Shown: one piece after another, positions 36,564 to 45,843 of the stretch
Position numbering within the stretch: position 1 is the stretch's first letter
Layout of the letters: every line of letters starts with the position of its first letter
Assembly: GCA_019116025.1 (NCBI GenBank)
Contig: DXCM01000035.1
Location: 1 to 64,000 of the forward strand
DNA from: Candidatus Companilactobacillus pullicola
GTDB taxonomy: Bacteria; Bacillota; Bacilli; Lactobacillales; Lactobacillaceae
Direction of reading: 5' to 3'
Length of the DNA: 64,000 nt
Notes under the pieces: generated by a model
Databases searched by the model: none
The model's input: the letters and a program-made list of their open reading frames with translations, nothing else
Told to the model about the DNA's origin: nothing
Translations under genes and position numbers: made by a program

Positions 36564-38944
36564 ACGAAGTACACACAATTCTAATTATCGGCCCAACAAT
36601 TAGTGATAAAAATGTTGATTTGTCGACCGCACTTTACGATACAGTAGATATCTTGCACCAATTAGGATACAAACTCTCTATTATCGTCGAAGATCCAACT
36701 TCACTGCTTTCTTCAGGTAGTTTTTTCGATAAAACTATTGTTGAAAAAGTCAGCGGTGAAAATGTTTTAAAATTTGTTCAAAAATATCATCCTGACGCTA
36801 TTTTGCCAACAGTAGGGGACCGTAATGCTCTGGGAATCGTATCCAGTCTGAATGGTAAAATTGGCACCACTAAGATACTAGGAGCAAATTACGCATCTTC
36901 TTTAGCTACTTTTAAACGTGATTTGTTCATCAAACGTTTGAACAAAGCTAAATTACCAGTTATTAACTTCATCTCTTCAGATGATGAAAAAGAAATTTAT
37001 AGTTTTATCCGTTCAATTGGTTTTCCCATTATTGCCAGAAGACGTTACTCTAATCGTCATTCTAGTGGTTGGACTAATATCAACAATCTATTTGAACTTG
37101 ATAATTTTATGGCTTTAGATGATTTGGATGACACCAAGATTGAAATCGAAAGAAGTATTCGTGGTTTTAGTGAATATTCCTTTACGATTTTAAGAGATAG
37201 TTTTGACAACTCATCATTAGTAGGCACAATTGAAGATATTGAGCCTATTGGTATTCATCATCTGGATTCCAATTTAATATCGCCAGCAATTTCTCTGAAC
37301 GATTCTAAATTACAACGTTTAAGAAATTATTCGATCAAATTAGCACGAGTTTTCAATATCGTGGGAGTCTGTACCGTTCATTTTGCTTACAATCACACTA
37401 CTAACGAAAGCTATATAACCGAATTTATCCCTCGTTTGAGTGAGGAAACTAAGTTCCTTGAATATGCGACAAGTTACCCTGTAGCTACAGCCGTTGCTGA
37501 ATTGTGTGTTGGTTTTCATTTGGACAAGTTGCAACTAGATGCTGGTAACTTTTTCAACGGTGCAACTGAACCTTTCGTTGATCATATCACTTCACGTTTC
37601 CCACAGTGGAATACGCCTGGTCAAAAATATCTGGGTCCTAGTAAAACTTCGAACTCCAGCATTATCGTTAATGGCTTCAGTCTTGAAGAAGTCCTTAACA
37701 AGGGCGCTCTCAATGACAAATTAAATAATAATTTTAAACGTTATGAAGAACTTCGTAAGTTAGATGATGATGAGTTATTTGAAAAAATCATTCATCCTAC
37801 TAACTGGATGTTAGATGTTTTGATGGAAGCAATGCGTCGAAACTTTGAAAAACCTGTCTTATCAGAAATTACTGGCATCAACATGCCATACTTGACGGCT
37901 TTGCAAAATATCATTGATAATAGCTTGATTATCCGTGAAGGTGAAATCGATGGTAATAACGTCGAACGCATGGTTGAAATGGGTGTCAAAGGCGTTGGCC
38001 ATAGTAAATTATTGTTGGACAGTCCTGATATTGTTACTAAGTCGGTTGTAAAGAGTAAGACATCTATTTCTGTAGCTAATAAGGATTATCCTAACCATAA
38101 CTACTTTGTTACGAGTGGTATCAATAATGAGTTGGAATTAAGCGACCGCAAAAAAATTATTGTTCGTACACCAATCATCACGTCTAAAACTGATACAACT
38201 ATCAGACAATTTGTTTTGTTCCAATTAGCTAAGTCGATTGATCAAAATGGTTTGGAACCTATCATAATTGGCCGTGAACCTTGGAACGCACCACTAGTAA
38301 TGCGCCGAAAGATCGTTGAAATTGACGATCCTCATATGGAAATGAGCTCATTGGATTTGATACCTAGTAAGAGTATTTTAAATATTATCGATTTATCAAA
38401 GAATCTAGTTGATACAGACGATAAACGTGTTTTTCAATTCAGTGCGCAAGAGATTAAAAATATGGATCTCAAGGCCAATACTTCTGCCAGAGTAATGGTT
38501 GTTTCCGATGGAGAAAACTTCCTAGTACCATCAGTTATTTACCGAACTAAGAAAAATAATCATCTCTATGAAGTTAGTTCCGTCAATAATTTTATGACAC
38601 AGTCTAACTATGATGAATTTAACCATTTGATTGCTCAAGAATTAGAGAAAGACGATCAAGTCGCTATCTATAATTTTGAAATGATCAAACAAGAGGATCA
38701 CTGGTTAGTAACTAAGAAGTATCGTGGCATGACTAACGATATTATTCGACACGAATTAGCTAGTTCGGTTCATGTTATTGATACGCTGGTGAAGTTGTTG
38801 CTCGGAAATAAGATAGGCGCTGACTTATCATTGGATGAAATATTCAATAATGCTGACGAGCAGTATCTTTTAACGATTGACGACAAACGCTATAAGTTAT
38901 TGAATAAAGAAGAAATGCAAAAGACTGTAGATGAATTAGATTAA
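36554..38944 (+). CDS. CarB-like protein, shortened and active-site-degenerate
   Basis: This 796-residue protein resembles carbamoyl-phosphate synthase large subunit (normally about 1,060). Residues 1-395 follow the first synthetase domain (RDLFIKRLNKAKLPV, IEDIEPIGIHHLDS, YPVATAVAELCVGF). However, the ATP-grasp glycine loop is replaced by RRRYSNRHSSGW (162-173), and the metal-site ENNPR motif reads EFIPR (290-294). Residues about 395-500 match the oligomerisation domain (FEKIIHPTNWMLDVLMEAMR). After about 500 the second synthetase is only a remnant, with about 200 residues I cannot match well. It cannot be a working synthase by these criteria. It ends at a strong terminator. Confidence 0.82.
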   Translation: MELNEVHTILIIGPTISDKNVDLSTALYDTVDILHQLGYKLSIIVEDPTSLLSSGSFFDKTIVEKVSGENVLKFVQKYHPDAILPTVGDRNALGIVSSLNGKIGTTKILGANYASSLATFKRDLFIKRLNKAKLPVINFISSDDEKEIYSFIRSIGFPIIARRRYSNRHSSGWTNINNLFELDNFMALDDLDDTKIEIERSIRGFSEYSFTILRDSFDNSSLVGTIEDIEPIGIHHLDSNLISPAISLNDSKLQRLRNYSIKLARVFNIVGVCTVHFAYNHTTNESYITEFIPRLSEETKFLEYATSYPVATAVAELCVGFHLDKLQLDAGNFFNGATEPFVDHITSRFPQWNTPGQKYLGPSKTSNSSIIVNGFSLEEVLNKGALNDKLNNNFKRYEELRKLDDDELFEKIIHPTNWMLDVLMEAMRRNFEKPVLSEITGINMPYLTALQNIIDNSLIIREGEIDGNNVERMVEMGVKGVGHSKLLLDSPDIVTKSVVKSKTSISVANKDYPNHNYFVTSGINNELELSDRKKIIVRTPIITSKTDTTIRQFVLFQLAKSIDQNGLEPIIIGREPWNAPLVMRRKIVEIDDPHMEMSSLDLIPSKSILNIIDLSKNLVDTDDKRVFQFSAQEIKNMDLKANTSARVMVVSDGENFLVPSVIYRTKKNNHLYEVSSVNNFMTQSNYDEFNHLIAQELEKDDQVAIYNFEMIKQEDHWLVTKKYRGMTNDIIRHELASSVHVIDTLVKLLLGNKIGADLSLDEIFNNADEQYLLTIDDKRYKLLNKEEMQKTVDELD

Positions 38945-38990
38945 AAAAACGAGTAAACCAATTCCCAAAAGAATGGTTTACTCGTTTTTT
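38944..38990. terminator. Bidirectional terminator
   Basis: A poly-A stretch plus CGAGTAAACCA pairs with TGGTTTACTCG plus poly-T around a 13-nt loop. It serves the CarB-like and rqcH genes. Confidence 0.85.
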
Positions 38991-38993
38991 AGA

Positions 38994-40658
38994 TTATTTA
39001 GCTTTTAAATCAGCCACTAGTTGACGATCTGGATCAACTAAAATCGTCTTTTGACCCTCAAAGATAACGTAACCTGGTTTAGCACCATTAGGTTTACGAA
39101 TATTTTTGATTTTAACGTAATCAACGGGAACTTTGCTTGAATCACGAGCCTTTGAATAATAGGCTGCAATCGTTGCGGCTTCAGTAATTGACTGTTCATC
39201 GGGATCGCTAGACTTCAAGATAACGTGTGAACCAGGAATATCTTTCACATGGAACCAGTAGTGATTCTTTTGTGACAACTTCATGGTTAGCTGATCATTT
39301 TCGATATTATTCTTACCAACAACAATATCTACACCAGTCGATGATTGGAATTCTTCACCAACATGCTTCTTACGTTTCTTACGTCCATTACGACGTTTTT
39401 TCTTGATATAGCCGGAATCAACTAATTCGTCAACAATACCATCGACATCTTCAATGTCAACATACTCAAGAGATGCCAACACAGACTCTAAGTAATTAAC
39501 CTCATTAGTAGTTATCTCTAACTGCTCTTTGATATGAGGAATCGAGTTTTGTAACTTACGATATTTCTTGTAATAGTGCTGAGCATTGTCAGAAGGGGAG
39601 TACTCTGGATTCAACTTAATTTTGACATCTTCGTTATTGTAATAGTTATTCAAAACAATCGAACTAGCTCCACGTTTAACTTGTGACATATAAGTCGTCA
39701 ACAATTCACCGTAAAGATTATATTTTGCCATAATATCAGTTTGTGACAACTGTTTATTAAGCTTTTTGATCTTGGATTTATCTTTTTTCAAGATAATATC
39801 CAAACGATGGGTAATACTCTTAGTTTGTTGCTCAATACGGTCAACTCTAGCCTTATCAAGATAATAATTATCCAAGAGCTCACTCAAACTAGTATAAGTA
39901 TTAACTATTTCGGTTGTATTATTAAACCCAATAGGGAAAAAACCTAATTTGTGTTTATCATTTGAATTGGCTGTGTTTGGAGCTAAGTGATTTTCATATA
40001 GATCGATGAAATCATCCAGTGATCCGCCAGCTGCGACAAATTTTTCTAATTCGGCGGAAGTGTCTAAGCCAATTCCTTCATACTTTTGACGAATATCGGC
40101 TGCTGAGAAATCTTTAAGATTTTCATCTTTCGTTGAAAATGGATTGATTTTATTCTGTGCAGGCGGTAACTTATAATCGTCCCCAGGTAGAAGGCCACGG
40201 AAGCTATTATTCTCTGGAGAAACACGTTTAATTAGGTCAATGATCTTGCCATTTTCCTTATTTACAAGAAAAATATTGCTGTGTCGACTCATGATTTCAA
40301 TGATCAATCGATATTCGTGAATATCGCCTAGTTCATTCTTAGCACTTAAATCGACCATTACGATACGGTCATTATTTAATTGCTTGAAATCTTGAACAAT
40401 CGCACTAGTGATATACTTTCTTAATGACATAACAAAAGTTGAAGGTTTTGCAGGGTTAGCGAAGGGCTGATCCGTAATTTGAACTCTTGCGTATGAGGGA
40501 TGAGCTGATAATAATAGTTGTTGATTCTTGCGATTACTTCTAATTGTAAGGATCAATTCATTAGCGAACGGTTGTTGAATTTTAGCAATTCTGCCGCCGC
40601 GGAGGTTCTGATTCAATTCGTTTACCATCACATGGGTAAACATTCCGTCAAAGGACAT
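38994..40658 (-). CDS. rqcH: RqcH / NFACT-family ribosome quality-control protein (FbpA homologue)
   Basis: The 554-residue protein has the NFACT-N start (FDGMFTHVMVNELNQNLRGG), a long central coiled coil (about 270-415) and the NFACT-R domain with HYWFHVKDIPGSHVIL. In Bacillus RqcH adds alanine tails to chains stuck on 50S subunits; older work on this family names it fibronectin-binding protein FbpA. AGGAAG precedes the ATG. Convergent with the pseudo-car genes. Confidence 0.93.
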   Translation of the reverse strand: MSFDGMFTHVMVNELNQNLRGGRIAKIQQPFANELILTIRSNRKNQQLLLSAHPSYARVQITDQPFANPAKPSTFVMSLRKYITSAIVQDFKQLNNDRIVMVDLSAKNELGDIHEYRLIIEIMSRHSNIFLVNKENGKIIDLIKRVSPENNSFRGLLPGDDYKLPPAQNKINPFSTKDENLKDFSAADIRQKYEGIGLDTSAELEKFVAAGGSLDDFIDLYENHLAPNTANSNDKHKLGFFPIGFNNTTEIVNTYTSLSELLDNYYLDKARVDRIEQQTKSITHRLDIILKKDKSKIKKLNKQLSQTDIMAKYNLYGELLTTYMSQVKRGASSIVLNNYYNNEDVKIKLNPEYSPSDNAQHYYKKYRKLQNSIPHIKEQLEITTNEVNYLESVLASLEYVDIEDVDGIVDELVDSGYIKKKRRNGRKKRKKHVGEEFQSSTGVDIVVGKNNIENDQLTMKLSQKNHYWFHVKDIPGSHVILKSSDPDEQSITEAATIAAYYSKARDSSKVPVDYVKIKNIRKPNGAKPGYVIFEGQKTILVDPDRQLVADLKAK

Positions 40659-40733
40659 ATTTGACTTCCTCTCTATATTACATGATAAATTCTGAAACTT
40701 TTGCAGTGTAACAAATATAAACCTGATTGAATA

Positions 40734-40742
40734 TGATATAAT
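40734..40742 (+). promoter_or_regulatory. Extended -10 promoter upstream of the DegV gene
   Basis: TGATATAAT is an extended -10 box 51 nt before the start codon. No clear -35 hexamer is seen. Confidence 0.5.
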
Positions 40743-40793
40743 TTAAGGGTTATACAATCATTATACGTAACCAAACAAGGAATTGATAAATTT

Positions 40794-41660
40794 ATGAAAA
40801 TAGCCATTGTAACAGATAGTACATCTTATTTGCCACAAGAAACAGTCGATAAATATAATATAACAGTTGTGCCGATAGAGGTAGTATTTAATACCAAAAC
40901 ATATCGTGAAGATATTGATATTACTACATCTCAATTCTACGAACTCTTACACGAATCGCCAGAATTACCCTCAACAGCTCAACCTTCAATTGGTGAAATG
41001 ATGAACGTATACGACAAGCTGGCTAAAGAAGGCTATGATACCGTAATTTCGATTCATTTAGCAAGTACTATTTCTGGGTTTGTAAATAATCTAAAAAGTG
41101 CTGCTCAAACTATTGAAGATATCAATGTCGTTGTTTATGATTCACATATCACTGTACGCCTAATGGGCTATTTAGCTCAAGAGGCTGCCAGAATGGCTCA
41201 AGAAGATAAACCGCTTGGCGAAATTCTCGATCGTTTGGATGATCTAAGAAGTTCAATTGGTGAATCTTTTGTGGTAAATGATTTGAAGAATTTAGTTAAA
41301 GGTGGAAGATTATCAAACACTTCTGCCGTTATTGGTACCATGTTAAATATTAAGCCATTATTAGAATTTGATGAAGACAGTCATAAAATCGTTGCTTACG
41401 ATAAAGTTCGTTCCATGAAAAAAGCTAAGTTAAAAGCTGAAGAAAAATTAGCTGATGCAATGGAAGAAGCACCGTATCCCCTTCGTTTGTTGGTGATTGA
41501 CGCTGACGATAAGAAAGACGGCGACCAGTGGGCAAGCGAATTACATGAAAAATACCCTGACATCACGTTGGATCGCTCATACTTTGGACCTGTAATTGGT
41601 GCTCATTTAGGTAAGGATGCACTGGCAATTGCTTGGATCAAAGATTTTGATAAAGCATAA
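40794..41660 (+). CDS. DegV family fatty-acid-binding protein
   Basis: The 288-residue protein matches the DegV/FakB fold: KIAIVTDSTSYLPQE at the start, YDTVISIHLASTISGFVNN, and VVNDLKNLVKGGRLS in the second domain. Members bind a fatty acid and present it to the kinase FakA for phosphorylation. No kinase gene is next to it. AAGGA precedes the ATG. A hairpin terminator follows. Confidence 0.93.
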   Translation: MKIAIVTDSTSYLPQETVDKYNITVVPIEVVFNTKTYREDIDITTSQFYELLHESPELPSTAQPSIGEMMNVYDKLAKEGYDTVISIHLASTISGFVNNLKSAAQTIEDINVVVYDSHITVRLMGYLAQEAARMAQEDKPLGEILDRLDDLRSSIGESFVVNDLKNLVKGGRLSNTSAVIGTMLNIKPLLEFDEDSHKIVAYDKVRSMKKAKLKAEEKLADAMEEAPYPLRLLVIDADDKKDGDQWASELHEKYPDITLDRSYFGPVIGAHLGKDALAIAWIKDFDKA

Positions 41661-41663
41661 TTA

Positions 41664-41690
41664 AAAGCCCTATGGCTTTTTTATTTTACC
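41664..41690 (+). terminator. Terminator
   Basis: AAAAGCC, a CTAT loop and GGCTTTT, followed by TTATTTT. Confidence 0.75.
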
Positions 41691-41790
41691 GAAATAATAT
41701 AAAATATTTATTATAAATAATGCTTTATAAATGCTTTCATTGAGTTAAAATGAGTGTAACCATTATTTTCACAAGGAAAAGGGGAGTATC

Positions 41791-43089
41791 ATGTTTTCTA
41801 AAACTAAGAGAGCAGCTATTTTAATAGCCGCAAGTGCACTTCTTGCAACAAGTTTGGGAGGAAATATTGTTTACGCTGATACAACTTCAGCTGATGCCAA
41901 TACTTCTGTAACAAATACTACTGCAACTAACAATGACACTACGACAAATACTGCTGATAAGGGTACTAGTGTATCAACTGCCACAAATAATAATAGTGAT
42001 ACAAATAATCAAGTTGTAAATCCAGCAACTAAGACACCATCTAATGATACAACAAGTTTAACTAATAGTGACACCAATACCGCTTCTACAACAACTGCTA
42101 AAACACAAGCAACCTATAACAATATTGACGTTGTTGCTGTCAAGAAGGCTATGGTGGCTGAATTAAATCGTCTCCGTGCACAAAATGGACTTACAGCTTT
42201 GACTTCTGTAGCTACATTGAACAATTACGCACAGTCAAGAACTGAAAGCTTCACAAGTACCGGAGTTGATAATCACGCTGGCTGGAATTCAGCTAATATG
42301 TATCCATATTACTTAGATGCCGAAGAAAATATTGCTCAAATGCCATATTCAATGTTAGGCACATCTGATCCAACTGTTATCGCTCAAAAGATTACACACG
42401 AATTTTACAGTGAAATGTACGACCCCGAACCTAACTATGGTCACAGAAAGAACATGCTTAACCCTTACATCAATTATGTTGGTGTTGGCGTAAGTATCGG
42501 TTCCGACGGTATGGTTTACTTCTCACAAGAAATGGGTAACGATCAAGCCGCTCATAGTAAGTACAATGCTGATGATATTTATGCATACTACTTAACTAAT
42601 GAAAATGATTATTCAAACGTTTCTAAATATGACATTGCAGACAGCAATCGCACAAATGCCGATTATGTTAGCCGCGACAATTATGCCGTAGCTGACATCA
42701 GAGGTGGAGTTACAACTAAGAACAAGATGACTACCATTTATGATCGAAATGGTAACAAACGTGTCGATATGGCCTTAGGTCCTGACACTTCATGGCGTTC
42801 AGATATTATTGCAATTATTGATGGTAACTTCTTCTACCATGTAAGTACCAACGGTTTCGTTTCCGCTGACGATGCTCTACCATGGGCAAGCTTCTTATCA
42901 GGTACAACCGTAACAGCAACAACTACTGCCAAGGTTTACACTGACAGTGGTGTTTACGCAGGATATACTGTAGCTCCTAGATCTTCATGGATTGTTGATC
43001 GTCGTGCTGTTAATCCAACAACTAATATTAAAATGTACCGTATCGGTACTAACGCTTGGATTCAACAAAATGAATTAGCTTTGAACTAG
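41791..43089 (+). CDS. Secreted CAP/SCP-domain protein with C-terminal wall-binding-like domain
   Basis: The 432-residue protein has a signal peptide (positive start, hydrophobic stretch, cleavage after VYADT region, about 30). A Thr/Asn/Ser-rich linker follows (about 31-108), then a CAP domain (about 112-262: MVAELNRLRAQNGLTAL, YAQSRTESF, NYGHRKNMLNPYINYVGVGV). The C-terminal repeat-like part of about 150 residues resembles an SLAP or SH3-like surface-binding domain (TTIYDRNGNKRVDMALGPD, VYTDSGVYAGYTVAPRSSW). No LPXTG motif. AAGGGGAG precedes the ATG. It is probably bound to the cell surface; the activity of bacterial CAP proteins is mostly unknown. Confidence 0.88.
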   Translation: MFSKTKRAAILIAASALLATSLGGNIVYADTTSADANTSVTNTTATNNDTTTNTADKGTSVSTATNNNSDTNNQVVNPATKTPSNDTTSLTNSDTNTASTTTAKTQATYNNIDVVAVKKAMVAELNRLRAQNGLTALTSVATLNNYAQSRTESFTSTGVDNHAGWNSANMYPYYLDAEENIAQMPYSMLGTSDPTVIAQKITHEFYSEMYDPEPNYGHRKNMLNPYINYVGVGVSIGSDGMVYFSQEMGNDQAAHSKYNADDIYAYYLTNENDYSNVSKYDIADSNRTNADYVSRDNYAVADIRGGVTTKNKMTTIYDRNGNKRVDMALGPDTSWRSDIIAIIDGNFFYHVSTNGFVSADDALPWASFLSGTTVTATTTAKVYTDSGVYAGYTVAPRSSWIVDRRAVNPTTNIKMYRIGTNAWIQQNELALN

Positions 43090-43100
43090 AAAATGCATAT

Positions 43101-43136
43101 AAGCCATCAGAACAATTAAGTTCTGGTGGCTTATTT
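43101..43136 (+). terminator. Terminator after the CAP gene
   Basis: AAGCCATCAGAAC and GTTCTGGTGGCTT form a 13-bp stem (one G-T pair) followed by ATTTTAG. Confidence 0.8.
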
Positions 43137-43207
43137 TAGTTATACTAATAAAGGAACGTTACATATTAAATATTTATATGAAATAATTAATAGTGAGGGC
43201 TTTAAAA

Positions 43208-43792
43208 ATGAAATTAACTGGTTATGAAGATCTACGTGTTCAACGGACAATTTCAAATATATATAAGGCATTTGAAGAACTGATTTGTGAGAAAGAATAT
43301 CAAAAAATCACAGTCAAAGAATTGGCAGAACTGGCGCAGATCAATAAAAAAACATTCTATAGATACTATCCAACACTTGATGATTTATTAGCTGAGATGC
43401 AGGCTCAATATGCAAAAGAATACTTGAAAGAGATTGAAGATTTTCAATATCCTAGAGACCTTGCTAAAAGTGTCCGTGCTTTCTTCACATACTCGGCCAA
43501 ACAGGGAGAAGCTTATGATAAAATCACTTCTAGTTCTGTAGGGGGATACGTAGGTATCCGTAAACAGATGATCGATACTGTAATGAATCCCACCTGGGGA
43601 CAATCCAAGGAGTTTAATCTACTTGATGATTGGAAAAAGCAAATCTTATTACAATATGTAGAGCAAACTGGAATTAGTGTTTATAAACAGTGGGTCGATA
43701 ATGGTAAAAAAGAACCAATCGATGATGTCATTGATGCCACAATTGCCTTAATGCAAGGTGGAGTCGATAATTTTTTGAAAAAGAATAAATAG
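43208..43792 (+). CDS. TetR-family regulator
   Basis: The 194-residue protein has an N-terminal TetR helix-turn-helix (ITVKELAELAQINKKTFYRY YP region, about 38-60) and a helical ligand domain with a C-terminal TetR_C-like part. The ATG at 43208 has GAGGG 9 nt upstream; a GTG five codons earlier has none. It has its own terminator and is followed by two genes with a shared upstream element, which makes it their likely repressor. The ligand is unknown; the DHA2 exporter nearby suggests a drug or small aromatic compound. Confidence 0.88.
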   Translation: MKLTGYEDLRVQRTISNIYKAFEELICEKEYQKITVKELAELAQINKKTFYRYYPTLDDLLAEMQAQYAKEYLKEIEDFQYPRDLAKSVRAFFTYSAKQGEAYDKITSSSVGGYVGIRKQMIDTVMNPTWGQSKEFNLLDDWKKQILLQYVEQTGISVYKQWVDNGKKEPIDDVIDATIALMQGGVDNFLKKNK

Positions 43793-43797
43793 AAAAC

Positions 43798-43830
43798 AGA
43801 CGTTGATTTATAGTGACGTCTATTTTTTTT
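43798..43830 (+). terminator. Terminator after TetR gene
   Basis: AGACGT and ACGTCT with a 12-nt loop, followed by eight T. Confidence 0.75.
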
Positions 43831-43841
43831 GCCCAAAATTT

Positions 43842-43934
43842 GTAACTTTATGACACCTTTTTGTTGAAAGAGTTACTTATGTCACTAATTGGAAAACATT
43901 GCCCATTTTTTGGAATCATCAGTCGTTGCATAAT
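43842..43934 (+). promoter_or_regulatory. Promoter/operator of NTF2-like + DHA2 unit, copy A
   Basis: It contains two direct TetR-like half-site groups, GTAACTTTATGACAC (43842-43856) and GTTACTTATGTCAC (43872-43885). A block shared with the region at 45844-45906 follows: ACTAATTnnAAAAnATTGnCC, a T-run, GTCG and CATAAT, in the same spacing. Both sites fit an imperfect GTNAC-N4-GTNAC palindrome. Confidence 0.55.
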
Positions 43935-43965
43935 GAATTCATCGCAAAGAAACGAGGCATTAATT

Positions 43966-44346
43966 ATGACAATAAAAATTAGTGAAGAAAAAAAGGTAGC
44001 AACGGTTGTTCGTCAACAAGTATCAGGTATGGTTGATGGTAATTTAGATATCTTGAATAAAGTGATTGCACCAAATGCAAAGTTTATTCATATTACCGGA
44101 GCTGTTCAAAGCAAAGACGAATGGCTGAAACAAATTAAGATTGGTAGAATGCACTACTTCAATAGTAAAGAAAAGTTAATGCAAGTTGAAATAGATGGAA
44201 ACAATGCTTTAGTGATTTCGAGAAATGAACTAGACGCTAGAATCTATGGTTTTCGTAATACTTGGCCTCTTCAATCAAGAACTGAATTAACAAAAAATAA
44301 TAATGGTCAGTGGCAAATCATTAAGTCACAGGCCGAGATGTATTAG
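43966..44346 (+). CDS. NTF2-like (DUF4440/SnoaL-type) protein
   Basis: The 126-residue protein has the NTF2 cone fold pattern (VRQQVSGMVDGNLDILNKVI, then NAKFIHITGAVQSKDEWL, and SRTELTKNNNGQWQIIKSQA at the end). The ATG at 43966 with GAGG in front is more likely than an upstream ATG or TTG in the promoter region, since the 35 codons before it overlap the conserved promoter block. It is 14 nt upstream of the DHA2 exporter. Such proteins are small binding or isomerase-like proteins; function unknown. Confidence 0.75.
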   Translation: MTIKISEEKKVATVVRQQVSGMVDGNLDILNKVIAPNAKFIHITGAVQSKDEWLKQIKIGRMHYFNSKEKLMQVEIDGNNALVISRNELDARIYGFRNTWPLQSRTELTKNNNGQWQIIKSQAEMY

Positions 44347-44360
44347 GGAGAGGAAAAAGT

Positions 44361-45815
44361 ATGACAAAAAGAAGAATGGCAATCGCAACAATTGCATTAT
44401 TAATCGCTAATTTTATGGGTGGTTTAGATGCCACAATTGTTAATACAGCTTTACCAGCAATTACGAGTGATTTAAATGGAATCAGACTGATTGGCTGGAT
44501 CAGTTCAATTTTTCTATTAGGGACTGCCGTTACCACCGTTTTATGGGGACGAGTTGGTGAAATAATTGGGAAAAAATTAACTTTTCAAATTTCATTAATG
44601 TTATTTGTTATCAGTTCCGCAGTCGGAGGTATGTCAACGAACATGGTTATGTTGATTATCGCCAGGGCCTTTATGGGAATTGGTGCCGGTGGAATGGTTT
44701 CTATTCCGTTTATTATTTACGCAGATATTTATCCCAATCCTTCACAACGTGCGAAAGCTTTAGGCTGGGTAACTGCTTCATATACACTTTCAACCGTAGT
44801 GGGACCACTGATTGGTGGTTGGTTAGTCGATGCATTATCTTGGCATTGGGTTTTCTTTATTAATTTGCCAATTGGAATTATTTCTCTATTGATGTTGCAG
44901 TTTACCTATCAAGAAAATAGAACCGAAACTATTGATAAATCTTTTGATTATTTGGGTTCAGGCATGTTAATCCTTACCTTAATAGTTTTGTTGTTTGCTA
45001 GTGACTCCATTGCTTCAAGTCTGACTAGAGCCGTGATTTTATTAATTATTGGTTTAATTTTGATGGTTATTTTCTATCGAATTGAAGCTTCCAAGAAGAA
45101 TCCATTAGTTCCAACCGAACTACTAAAGAATTGGAGAATTCAGTCACAAAACGTCATTATGTTTCTAATCAATGGCTTCTTCATTGGATACAGTGTTTAT
45201 GCTCCAATGTGGTCTCAAGGACTACTCGGAACTAATGCAACCTATGGTGGTTTAACACAAATCGGTGGATCAGTTCTATTACTATTAGGAACACGTCTTA
45301 CAGCTAGATTAATGCCGAAAATCTCTTACAAGAGAATTGTCATGATAGGAAGTATTAGTATCTTTATTTCCGCATTGGCGATGGTCATGGCAACACAATA
45401 CTCTCCATACTGGTGGTTATTAATTAGTGGTGCTTTTGAAGGTTTTGGCATGGGATTGTCGTTCACACCGATGCAAGTGTCATTACAAGACGGTGTTAGA
45501 AAAGAATTGATCAGTGTTTCTACAACTTTTGGATTGTTATTCCGTACTCTAGGTCAAACATTTATGTCCGCCATTTTCGGAGCCATCTTGAGTATTAGTA
45601 CAGCTAGTCAAGTGGGTGGAAAAATAACCAGTCGTATGATCAATAAATTAACTGACGCATCTTCTGCTAAAACTTTACCTCAAGATTTATTGCCACAACT
45701 ACGAACTATTCTCTTTAATGGTCTGCATACTATTATGTTGATTGGATTTGTTTTGGTAGTGGTTGCTATTATTATCAATCTCACAAGAAAAGAACCGGAA
45801 AAACAGCTTAGATAA
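44361..45815 (+). CDS. MFS drug exporter, DHA2 family (14 membrane helices)
   Basis: The 484-residue protein has the DHA2 signature NFMGGLDATIVNTALPAIT in helix 1, GWISSIFLLGTAVTTVLWGRVGE (motif A) and a motif C region in helix 5 (LGWVTASYTLSTVVGPLIGG). It probably exports a lipophilic or cationic compound by proton antiport. AGGGAGAGGA precedes the ATG. It is cotranscribed with the NTF2-like gene behind the TetR regulator. Confidence 0.92.
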   Translation: MTKRRMAIATIALLIANFMGGLDATIVNTALPAITSDLNGIRLIGWISSIFLLGTAVTTVLWGRVGEIIGKKLTFQISLMLFVISSAVGGMSTNMVMLIIARAFMGIGAGGMVSIPFIIYADIYPNPSQRAKALGWVTASYTLSTVVGPLIGGWLVDALSWHWVFFINLPIGIISLLMLQFTYQENRTETIDKSFDYLGSGMLILTLIVLLFASDSIASSLTRAVILLIIGLILMVIFYRIEASKKNPLVPTELLKNWRIQSQNVIMFLINGFFIGYSVYAPMWSQGLLGTNATYGGLTQIGGSVLLLLGTRLTARLMPKISYKRIVMIGSISIFISALAMVMATQYSPYWWLLISGAFEGFGMGLSFTPMQVSLQDGVRKELISVSTTFGLLFRTLGQTFMSAIFGAILSISTASQVGGKITSRMINKLTDASSAKTLPQDLLPQLRTILFNGLHTIMLIGFVLVVVAIIINLTRKEPEKQLR

Positions 45816-45843
45816 AATTTATTGTCACACATTTATAAAAACA

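Noticed and set aside
35475-38944. Calling the car-like genes plain carA and carB
   Set aside because: Essential catalytic residues and a quarter of CarB are missing, so the standard enzyme name would mislead.
41728-41745. cre-like ATGCTTTCAT upstream of the CAP gene
   Set aside because: The central CG of the cre core is missing.
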